The translations under genes were made by a program, and so were the position numbers. Below the pieces are notes generated by a model. It had not been told where the DNA came from and did no database searches. It saw only the letters and a list, made by a program, of their open reading frames with translations. DNA of 60,890 nt from Flavobacteriia bacterium (lineage in GTDB: Bacteria > Bacteroidota > Bacteroidia > Flavobacteriales_D > Crocinitomicaceae), in the NCBI GenBank assembly GCA_016183815.1, contig JACPDW010000014.1, forward strand, positions 1 through 60,890, read 5' to 3'. Positions 1 to 7,241 of the stretch are shown here, one piece after another (the stretch's first letter is position 1; each line of letters starts with the position of its first letter).

Positions 1-186
1 ATGACGTCTGTGTTATAGGAGTCCGCGTTTAGGACGAACTAGAATACATGACGGAATAGATCCCGATTTGTGAAAATTATTATTGATTAAAAAGGTTATA
101 TATACTTCGGGGTCGATGACGTCTGTGTTATAGGAGTCCGTATTTAAACAAAACTTATGCAATAGGAGTCCATTAAGGACGAACTA
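1..186. repeat. Short direct repeats next to transposase remnant
   Basis: A 25-bp sequence starting ATGACGTCTGTGTTATAGGA is present identically at 1-25 and 116-140. Its core ATAGGAGTCC recurs at 162-171, and AGGACGAACTA occurs at 31-41 and 176-186. GTCC followed by GGAC a few bases later can pair as a small hairpin (GTCC-attaa-GGAC at 168-180). No coding frame is convincing here. The block probably belongs to the end of the decayed IS or is a local repeat unit; I cannot tell which. Confidence 0.55.
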
Positions 187-310
187 TTTGCATTAGTTTG
201 GTTAATCCCGAATTATACCGAATACATATTCAAGATAGTCCAATTGAATTGGTCTATTTTCATATTGTATCGGTATAATACTTTTTAATTTTGGACAATT
301 TATAATTGTA

Positions 311-935
311 TTGGGTATTAGAAGTTGTTCTGGATTTTTAAATCCAGATTACAAATATCAAAACGAACTAAGACTCGTTCATGTTTATAAAGAAGATGAG
401 AATAAAGTGATTGAAATTATCTCAAATCAATTAGAATGGAGTGCTAGAACTATTGCAGATTTGTACAAAAAACTTTTTGATATTGAATTAAGACCGTTGC
501 AAAACCCAATTCTCATTGTTAATCCAAAAATTTAAATTCCTCATCCCGAAGCAAACAATCGGGACTGCGGATTCAAATTTTTGAAAAGCCTCGATTATTG
601 ACTTTTTCAACGGTCTTGAATTGTTTTTCAAGGCAATTAAACAAAATCTTCAAATTAAAACATTTATTGGTACTAGCGAAAACGCTGTGAAATCCCAACT
701 CTATATTGCTTTAATTTGCTACCTCATTCTTGAGTTAATCCGCAGAATATCAAAAAATAAAAAACAGTCATTTACAAATTTCGTAGAAAAAATTAGAAAT
801 TGTTTACCATTTTACCTATCATTAAACTATGTATCAGATAAAATTTCAGAAGGAGCTAAAATAATTAAAACAGTTAAAGAGATAGATTTTTTCAAACCAC
901 CAGACTTATTTTTAGTAACGTTTTATTGGTTTTGA
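311..935 (+). pseudogene. IS4-family (DUF4372-like) transposase, C-terminal remnant split by a MITE
   Basis: Two short frames, 311-535 and 621-935, are the two halves of one transposase C-terminus. The first ends with YKKLFDIEL and the second begins FFKAIKQNLQIKTF. Deleting the 128-bp insert (490-617) and one 5-bp target duplication rejoins them in frame as DIELFFKAIKQNLQIK, followed by GTSENAVKSQLYIALICYL, which is typical of IS4-type transposases. The Y-x2-R-x3-E-x6-K signature is visible, but the arginine position reads leucine (YKKLFDIE). The N-terminal catalytic aspartates are missing, so the gene was truncated at the 5' side as well. It is not functional. Family assignment is from recognised sequence pattern only. 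Confidence 0.8.
490..617 (+). mobile_element. MITE-like element, copy 1
   Basis: This 128-bp element has terminal inverted repeats: left AAGACCGTTGCAAAA, right TTTTTCAACGGTCTT (one mismatch in 15). A 5-bp target duplication GAATT lies at 485-489 and 618-622. It carries no ORF of its own. The interior contains a TCCCGA / TCGGGA hairpin. It interrupts the IS4 transposase remnant. The reverse complement matches the copy at 6999-7126 with two differences by eye, so transposition was recent. The mobilising transposase is not in this window. Confidence 0.9.
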
Positions 936-997
936 GGTAGGTTTTAAATAAATTTTAAAAAACTTTCGGATGAATATGATAAATTTTATTAAAAAAA

Positions 998-1030
998 TTG
1001 TTTAATATTTAAAAATTGTATTTAATTTTG
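998..1030 (+). promoter_or_regulatory. Promoter of the methionine operon
   Basis: A TTG at 998-1000 and TAATTTTG at 1023-1030 match the Bacteroidota housekeeping promoter (TTG, about 20 bases, TAnnTTTG) with 22-base spacing. The expected transcription start lies a few bases downstream, shortly before the riboswitch P1 helix at 1054. So the aptamer would be at the very 5' end of the mRNA. Confidence 0.65.
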
Positions 1031-1053
1031 CACCACGTTCTTTTAAAATTATT

Positions 1054-1164
1054 CTTATCCAGAAAGACAGAGGGAATTGACCCGATGAAGTCTTGACAAC
1101 CTCTTCCGAATTTATTTTCGGAAAAAGGTGCCAAATTCAACTCCGATAATCGGAGAAAGATAAG
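1054..1164 (+). promoter_or_regulatory. SAM-I riboswitch (S box) aptamer
   Basis: The closing helix P1 is CTTATC (1054-1059) with GATAAG (1159-1164). Between them lie the conserved S-box blocks in order: AGAGGGAATTGACCCGATGA, GACAACC, a CCGAA..TTCGG hairpin, AGGTGCCAAATTC, CTCCGATAATCGGAG, and GAAAGATAAG. This is the canonical four-way-junction SAM-I layout. In this family SAM binding normally favours premature termination or blocks expression of methionine genes. The operon downstream (transsulfuration enzyme, homoserine dehydrogenase) fits that role exactly. Confidence 0.95.
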
Positions 1165-1208
1165 TTAGAATATAGCGTTTAATTTCCAATTTTTGGAATA
1201 ATTATATT

Positions 1209-1247
1209 AAAAGCTCTTCTGACTTGTTGGAGGAGCTTTTTTATTTT
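1209..1247 (+). terminator. Intrinsic terminator / expression platform of the riboswitch
   Basis: AAAAGCTCTTC pairs with GGAGGAGCTTTT across a short loop and is followed by a T-rich run. It lies about 45 bases after the aptamer and about 90 bases before the first start codon. It is therefore well placed as the SAM-dependent terminator. An explicit antiterminator pairing was not resolved. Confidence 0.7.
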
Positions 1248-1337
1248 AAGCTCTTTCACAAGTTTTTTTCTAATGTTTTAGGATAGATTAATTTGAATGA
1301 ACATAACTAAATGTTTAACAATTAATAAATTAGAAAA

Positions 1338-2510
1338 ATGAAAGAGACAACAAAAATTTTACACTGTATTCCAGTGGATGAATTAACAGGAGCAATTTCA
1401 ACTCCTATTTACCAAACTTCAACGTTTGTTCAAGAATCAATCGGTGTACACAAAGGATTTGATTATGCACGAAGTAACAATCCTACGAGAAAAGTTTTAG
1501 AGGATTTAATCGCTAATCTAGAAAATGGTCAAAATGGATTTGCTTTTGCAAGTGGTTTAGCTGCAATTGATGCAATTTTAAAACTTCTTGAACACGGCGA
1601 TGAGATAATTGCAGTTGATGATATTTATGGAGGTGCTTTTAGATTGTTTACTCATATTTATCAAAAATTTGGTATTGAAGTGAAATATGTCGATACCTCT
1701 GAAGCAAAAAACGTAGAAGAAGCAATTACTTCAAAAACAAAATTAATCTGGTTGGAAAGTCCGACTAACCCAACATTAAAAATTTCTGATATTAAAGAAA
1801 TAGCAAAAATTGCAAAAGCAAATAAAATCTTATTTTGTGTTGACAATACATTTGCTTCACCTGTTTCTCAAAAACCAATCGATTTGGGTGCTGACCTTGT
1901 CATTCATTCAGCAACGAAATATTTATCTGGACACAGTGATTTAATTGCTGGTTTAGTGGTTACCAATAGTGAAGAGTTAGGAGAAAAAATCAAATTTATT
2001 CAAAATGCTTCAGGTGGAATTCTTTCACCTTTTGACAGTTGGCTTGTAATCCGTGGAATTGAGACATTAACTTTAAGAATAAAACAACACAGTGAAAATG
2101 CAAAAAAAATCGCTGAATTTTTACTTACTTTAGATTTGGTTGATAATGTTTACTATCCTGGATTAGAGCAACATAAAAATCATCTTATAGCAAAAAATCA
2201 ACAAAAGTATTTTGGTGGGGTAGTCTCATTTGATTTAAAAATTGATGAAAAAGAATTAGCAACTCAGATTGTAAACGGTACTAAATTATTCAAATTAGCT
2301 GAAAGTTTAGGTGGAGTTAAAAGTTTGATTTGTTTACCCTGTGAAATGACCCATAAATCAATACCTAGAGAAAAAAGATATCAATCTGGGGTGAAAGACA
2401 GTTTAATTCGACTTTCAGTAGGCATTGAAGACGTTGATGATTTAATTAACGACCTAAAAACAATCATCAATAAAGTTGAAAAGTTGAATCAATTTATAAA
2501 ACAAAATTAA
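1338..2510 (+). CDS. metB: Cys/Met-metabolism PLP-dependent enzyme (cystathionine gamma-synthase / O-acylhomoserine sulfhydrylase type)
   Basis: The 390-residue protein is a fold-type I PLP enzyme of the transsulfuration family. Visible hallmarks are the N-terminal substrate segment with YARSNNPTR, the glycine-rich FASGLAAIDAIL, LESPTNPTLK, VDNTFASP, and the PLP-binding lysine in HSATKYLSGHSD near residue 200. Family members make cystathionine or homocysteine from an activated homoserine ester, or cleave cystathionine; sequence alone does not settle which. Position behind a SAM-I riboswitch and 3 bases upstream of homoserine dehydrogenase favours the biosynthetic, methionine-forming role. The length is normal for the family. 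The symbol metB is the best guess. Confidence 0.85.
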   Translation: MKETTKILHCIPVDELTGAISTPIYQTSTFVQESIGVHKGFDYARSNNPTRKVLEDLIANLENGQNGFAFASGLAAIDAILKLLEHGDEIIAVDDIYGGAFRLFTHIYQKFGIEVKYVDTSEAKNVEEAITSKTKLIWLESPTNPTLKISDIKEIAKIAKANKILFCVDNTFASPVSQKPIDLGADLVIHSATKYLSGHSDLIAGLVVTNSEELGEKIKFIQNASGGILSPFDSWLVIRGIETLTLRIKQHSENAKKIAEFLLTLDLVDNVYYPGLEQHKNHLIAKNQQKYFGGVVSFDLKIDEKELATQIVNGTKLFKLAESLGGVKSLICLPCEMTHKSIPREKRYQSGVKDSLIRLSVGIEDVDDLINDLKTIINKVEKLNQFIKQN

Positions 2511-2512
2511 TC

Positions 2513-3724
2513 ATGAATAGAAAAGAAATAAACATAGGATTATTCGGATTTGGTTGTGTCGGAAATGGCTTACATAAAGCGATACAATCCACCCCAGGTT
2601 TAAATGCAAGTATTAAACGAATTTGTGTTAAAGATAAAAGCAAAAAAAGACAAATTTCTGCATCTCATTTTACCTATAGAAAAAATGATATATTAGAGGA
2701 TGAGAGTATTAATACAGTTGTTGAGTTAATAGACGATGCAGATGCTGCTTTTGACATTGTAAAAACGGCATTACAAAAAGGTAAAGCGGTAGTTACTGCA
2801 AATAAAAAAATGATTGCAGAGCATTTTGATGAATTAATTCATTTACAAAGACAAAATAATGTGCCTTTACTTTATGAAGCGGCTTGTAGTGCCAGTATTC
2901 CAATAATTCGTAATCTTGAAGAATATTATGACAACGATTTATTAGAATCAGTTGAAGGAATTGTAAATGGCTCAACGAATTATATTCTTAGCAAAATTGC
3001 AAACGAAGAAATTTCTTATGAGAAAGCTTTACATGAAGCACAACAAAATGGGTACGCAGAATCCAATCCAATAATGGATACAGGAGGTTTTGATGCTAAA
3101 TTTAAATTAACCATTCTAATAGCACATGCCTTCGGATTAGTTGTAGATCCAAGTGAAATATTTAACATAGGTATTGACAAATTGGGTGAATTAGAATTAA
3201 ACTATGCAAAAGAAAAAGGGTATAAAATAAAATTAGTAGCATTTGCTGAAAAGACTATAGAAGGAAAAATTATAGCATTTGTCTTGCCTAAGTTTGTAAA
3301 AAACAACGATAATTTATATGGAGTGGAAGATGTTTTTAATGGAATAAAAACAAAATCTTCTTTAAATGAAATGCAGTTTTTTTTAGGAAAAGGTGCAGGA
3401 GCATTTCCTACAGCATCTGCTGTTCTCTCAGATATTTCAGCACTGAGTTACGATTATCGTTATGAGTATAAGAAGTTAAATAATACAGATGTTTTAGAAA
3501 ATGAATCAGATATTTTGCTCAAAATATTTTTACGACATGAATTATCCTTTTCAACTGATTTTAAAAAATATTTTAATGAAATAAATGAATCCTATCAAAA
3601 CCATTCAAATGCCTACATTATTGGTGTAATTTCATTAAAAAATTTGAAAGTAATTGAGATGTTTAAAAATACTTTAATTTCAGTTGTGCTTTTTAATATT
3701 TCTAATACCAATTTGTTAAAATAA
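2513..3724 (+). CDS. hom: Homoserine dehydrogenase
   Basis: A 403-residue NAD(P)-dependent oxidoreductase that reduces aspartate semialdehyde to homoserine, the branch point for Met and Thr. The Rossmann motif GLFGFGCVGNG is at residues 9-19, followed by VVTANKKMIAEH. The homoserine dehydrogenase signature region includes GIVNGSTNYILSKI and NPIMDTGGFDAKFKLTIL. The usual acidic/DxxG form of that last segment is slightly altered (MDTGGFDA). The C-terminal 90 residues could be a reduced ACT-like tail but are not clear. The start lies 3 bases after metB, so the two form one operon under the SAM riboswitch. No aspartate kinase domain is fused. Confidence 0.9.
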   Translation: MNRKEINIGLFGFGCVGNGLHKAIQSTPGLNASIKRICVKDKSKKRQISASHFTYRKNDILEDESINTVVELIDDADAAFDIVKTALQKGKAVVTANKKMIAEHFDELIHLQRQNNVPLLYEAACSASIPIIRNLEEYYDNDLLESVEGIVNGSTNYILSKIANEEISYEKALHEAQQNGYAESNPIMDTGGFDAKFKLTILIAHAFGLVVDPSEIFNIGIDKLGELELNYAKEKGYKIKLVAFAEKTIEGKIIAFVLPKFVKNNDNLYGVEDVFNGIKTKSSLNEMQFFLGKGAGAFPTASAVLSDISALSYDYRYEYKKLNNTDVLENESDILLKIFLRHELSFSTDFKKYFNEINESYQNHSNAYIIGVISLKNLKVIEMFKNTLISVVLFNISNTNLLK

Positions 3725-3739
3725 TGTTTGATATTTATT

Positions 3740-6700
3740 TTATGAATTAACGTTTGTTGAGTATTTTTTATTTCTTATATATGCTAATAAACACCATAAA
3801 AAGAAACAAAATATGGTATAAATAATCCATGGTGGCATTTGATTTAGTCCTTCACCTTGTGCGTAAGAATGTAAACCAACCAAAAGGAAATTTACACCAA
3901 AAAATGTAAATAAAATTGATGAAAAAGCCCAAAATGAAAATAAATTAAAGACAAATTTACTTGCAAGAAATGGAATAAAACGAAGGTGTAAAACTATTGC
4001 ATATACTAATATAGATACAAGTGCCCAGGTTTCTTTTGGATCCCAACCCCAGTATCTGCCCCATGATTCATTTGCCCAAACGCCTCCTAAAAATGTTCCA
4101 ATACTTAACATAAATGTTCCAATGGTAATAGTTAATTCTGAGATATAGGTTATTTCTAAAATATGTGCAGTGATTCTATTTCCGTTGATTTTTGTCCTGA
4201 AAATGTATAAACACAAATTTAGAAATCCAAGAATGGCTCCTAATGCTAAAAAACCATAACTAGCCGTAATCACAGCTACATGAATCATTAACCAATAACT
4301 TTTTAAAACAGGTTGTAATGGAGTGATTTCTGGATCTAATAAATTCATTTCACTAACAAAAATCATTAGATAGGCCAAAAGAGCTGTCGCTGCTGGAACA
4401 ATTGGATTTTTTTTAGCAAAAAAGAATCCAGAACAGACTGTAACCCATGCAATAAAGACAATCGCTTCATAACCATTGCTCCATGGTGCATGACCAGAAA
4501 TTTGCCATCTTAATACTAGCCCTGTTCCATGGTAAATAAAAACCCCAAAAAGTATTATTAATAATGGAGTTGACCATATTTTAAATCTTTTTTCAGAAAG
4601 TTGGGTGGGTTGAATAAACACTCGAATAAAAAATACAATCAATAAAATAAATGCAATGAAAAAATATAAATACATGCAAAGTCTAAATATTTGTAATTTG
4701 TTGTAACTTATCTCTAAATAAATCTGTTTTTTATTTGGGATAAGTTTTCCTGCGATTTTCTTTTGATATTTTTTTATCCATTCTAATAATTTATCGGTTT
4801 GATGTCCAGTTTTGGCATTGTCTCCTTTGTGCAGAGTTGAAAAATAAGCAAAAGTTTGTTTGAATTGAACACTGTCTTGTTGAGCAAATTCTTGACTTAA
4901 AGGATTGACCCATAAATTTTTAGGATTATTTTTTAAAGGAATAATTTTAAAATATTGCCATTGTAAGATAGAATTAAACACTTCAAATCGTTCTCCTAAT
5001 TTGATGATTTTTTTCTCCGCTTCATTTCTTTTTGATTCTAGTTTTTGATGGGCTTTTTGATATGAACTTAACCATTTAAATTGTTGTTTTATAGTGTCAT
5101 ATAAATCTATATACGATACAAATGGAGGTAATTTTAAATTTTCTTGAAGGGCTCTAGGTACTTGAATTACTTCTTGTCTGATCCAATATTCAGGATACAT
5201 CTGCATACTCATCACCGTTTGAACAGCAGAATAATTATTCCATTTATTTTTTCCATGTATTTTGCGTATTAATTGATCACAGAGTGTATGAAAAGGAATA
5301 ATTCGACCTTGAAAATCTTGAACGGGTAATGTTGCTAATTTTTCGGAATGTGATTCAGTTATAAAACGTACAGTTTGTTGATTTTCAGTTGAATGATTGT
5401 GTTGAGAATAAATTACTGCACTACTGGATAATAGAAAAATAAGTGAGACACTTTTTAACAAAGAAGCTCTTCTTTCATGAGATTTTTTTATTAAATGTAA
5501 TAAGTTTTTAAATCGTCCATTTTTACTAAATAGAGAAAAAAACATTCCTATGGTCATCAAAAGATAGCCGAGGTAAGTGATGTTTGTTCCCCAAAAGTCG
5601 TAATTCACACTTAAACGTGTACCTTCCTCGTTTTCTGGTGTTTGTGGGTCATCTAAATCATAACTTGACTGAAAAAAACGATATCCTCCATAATCCATTA
5701 CATGATTCATGAAAATTCGGTGCTTCTTTTTATACTGCTTTTTTTCGTCAATTACAGTAACTTCACTTGCAAAAGATGAAGCCATATCGGAACCAGGATA
5801 ATTTTTAAGTTGAAAATCTCTACATAAAACTTGAAAAGGAATCTCCTTTGGAGTAGAACCATATTGTAATTCGTAATGTAAACCATTTAAATCAAATTCA
5901 TTTTTTGTGGGAATCACACCCATTCCACCTTCTAATTCAATTTTTTTGCTCGACTTCCCATCTTTTATAAACAATCCTAAAATATCTGTTCCTTTGTCTT
6001 TTTTACCTGACGACATTTTCACAATTTTAGCATTGGATATAAGTCTTTTATACACAAATTGTTTTCCTTGAATAAGATATAAATGGGTAGGTTCAAATAC
6101 AAATGTTTGGTGAGGTGAAAATGTTTCATAGAGGGAATCGTTGTTAAGTTGAGTACTGTTTTGTAATAATCGAATTTTATTCATTGAAATCCGTTGAACT
6201 GTATTTGATGATTTTGCAAAAAGTGTATCATTTTTAAAAAAGAGATTTATATCATTACCCTTCTCGATATTAAAACCAATATTTAAATTTCCAATACTAA
6301 TTTCTTTATTTTGAGGTAAATAGATGGATTGCATGCCTTCTTCAACAAGTTCAATCACAGAACTTTTATATTTTGGATTTTGTACTAAAGAATCTATTTG
6401 CTTTTTCTTAAAGTATCTTGAACTAATAAGTATTTTGTTTTTTTTATTTGGAAATTGAATATTATATGAAAAACGATTGTTTGCAACTTCAGAACAATAT
6501 TTTTTTTCATTTAAAGTATATTGAAGTTTGTCGTCATGAATTTTAATCAACAAATGAGGTTCAGACAAATAAATAGTATTCGAAAGAGTTCCTTCTGGAA
6601 TCAACATTAAACCTTCAAAACTAAAAAAACGTGTTACTCCAGCACCGATAATAATGATGATAAAGGAGACATGAAACAATAAGGAAGTCCATTTTTCCTT

Positions 6701-6916
6701 TCTAAACAACTTGTATTTAAAAAGCGAATAAATGAGTTGCATACACAAGGTTAATAATAAAATCTCAAACCATAAAGCGTTGTAAACATATATTTTAGCC
6801 GTCTGAATATCGAAAATTGATTCTAAAAAAGTTGCAAGTGCAATTGAGGATAAAAATAGGAATAGTCCTAAAGTCATCATTTTCATTGAAAAAAGTGCTG
6901 AAACGATTTTTTCCAT
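3740..6916 (-). CDS. ccsA: Cytochrome c biogenesis protein, ResB-CcsA fusion
   Basis: This 1058-residue membrane protein belongs to the system II cytochrome c maturation pathway, which exports haem and attaches it to apocytochrome c. The N-terminal part has three hydrophobic segments within residues 1-100, then a long periplasmic region and another membrane segment near 440, as in ResB. The C-terminal third has multiple membrane helices and the tryptophan-rich haem-handling motif WGRYWGWDPKETWAL near residues 950-960, diagnostic of CcsA. Such fusions are common in Bacteroidota. The middle region (about 500-740) is soluble and charged. The gene converges on hom with a 15-base gap. Confidence 0.93.
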   Translation of the reverse strand: MEKIVSALFSMKMMTLGLFLFLSSIALATFLESIFDIQTAKIYVYNALWFEILLLTLCMQLIYSLFKYKLFRKEKWTSLLFHVSFIIIIIGAGVTRFFSFEGLMLIPEGTLSNTIYLSEPHLLIKIHDDKLQYTLNEKKYCSEVANNRFSYNIQFPNKKNKILISSRYFKKKQIDSLVQNPKYKSSVIELVEEGMQSIYLPQNKEISIGNLNIGFNIEKGNDINLFFKNDTLFAKSSNTVQRISMNKIRLLQNSTQLNNDSLYETFSPHQTFVFEPTHLYLIQGKQFVYKRLISNAKIVKMSSGKKDKGTDILGLFIKDGKSSKKIELEGGMGVIPTKNEFDLNGLHYELQYGSTPKEIPFQVLCRDFQLKNYPGSDMASSFASEVTVIDEKKQYKKKHRIFMNHVMDYGGYRFFQSSYDLDDPQTPENEEGTRLSVNYDFWGTNITYLGYLLMTIGMFFSLFSKNGRFKNLLHLIKKSHERRASLLKSVSLIFLLSSSAVIYSQHNHSTENQQTVRFITESHSEKLATLPVQDFQGRIIPFHTLCDQLIRKIHGKNKWNNYSAVQTVMSMQMYPEYWIRQEVIQVPRALQENLKLPPFVSYIDLYDTIKQQFKWLSSYQKAHQKLESKRNEAEKKIIKLGERFEVFNSILQWQYFKIIPLKNNPKNLWVNPLSQEFAQQDSVQFKQTFAYFSTLHKGDNAKTGHQTDKLLEWIKKYQKKIAGKLIPNKKQIYLEISYNKLQIFRLCMYLYFFIAFILLIVFFIRVFIQPTQLSEKRFKIWSTPLLIILFGVFIYHGTGLVLRWQISGHAPWSNGYEAIVFIAWVTVCSGFFFAKKNPIVPAATALLAYLMIFVSEMNLLDPEITPLQPVLKSYWLMIHVAVITASYGFLALGAILGFLNLCLYIFRTKINGNRITAHILEITYISELTITIGTFMLSIGTFLGGVWANESWGRYWGWDPKETWALVSILVYAIVLHLRFIPFLASKFVFNLFSFWAFSSILFTFFGVNFLLVGLHSYAQGEGLNQMPPWIIYTIFCFFLWCLLAYIRNKKYSTNVNS

Positions 6917-6932
6917 AATTGGGATTAAAGTA

Positions 6933-6940
6933 CAAAATTA
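6933..6940 (-). promoter_or_regulatory. -7 promoter element of the ccsA fusion
   Basis: The minus strand reads TAATTTTG here, matching TAnnTTTG, with 16 bases to the ATG at 6916. A clear TTG at -33 is not visible, so only the -7 half is supported. Confidence 0.45.
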
Positions 6941-6998
6941 CTTACTATATTTCATAAGCTGTAGTTTTCATTAAAAATAGATTTAAGTCATAAGTATT

Positions 6999-7126
6999 AA
7001 GACCGTTGCAAAAGTCAATAATCGAGGCTTTTCAAAAATTTGAATCCGCAGTCCCGATTGTTTGCTTCGGGATGAGGAATTTAAATTTTTGGATTAACGA
7101 TGAGAATTGGGTTTTGCAACGGTCTT
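6999..7126 (-). mobile_element. MITE-like element, copy 2
   Basis: A 128-bp element with perfect 15-bp terminal inverted repeats AAGACCGTTGCAAAA / TTTTGCAACGGTCTT. The 5-bp target duplication GTATT lies at 6994-6998 and 7127-7131. It is inverted relative to copy 1 (490-617) and differs from it at two positions by eye. It lies between the divergent ccsA fusion and the orphan gene at 7242, so its insertion separated or altered their upstream regions. It has no coding capacity. Confidence 0.9.
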
Positions 7127-7241
7127 GTATTTTTTTTAATTTAGTAAACAGTAATGTCGCATTTGAAATTTGAAACTAACTCCTCTTTTTTCAAAGCAAT
7201 TTTCAAACATTTGAAAAAAATATCGTAGGTTTGTAATCCTT

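Noticed and set aside
1-186. Possible CRISPR array
   Set aside because: Only two exact 25-bp copies at irregular spacing, with overlapping sub-repeats and no regular spacers.
490-7126. Composite transposon bounded by the two MITEs
   Set aside because: Each copy has its own, different 5-bp target duplication, which shows two independent insertions, not movement of the whole segment.
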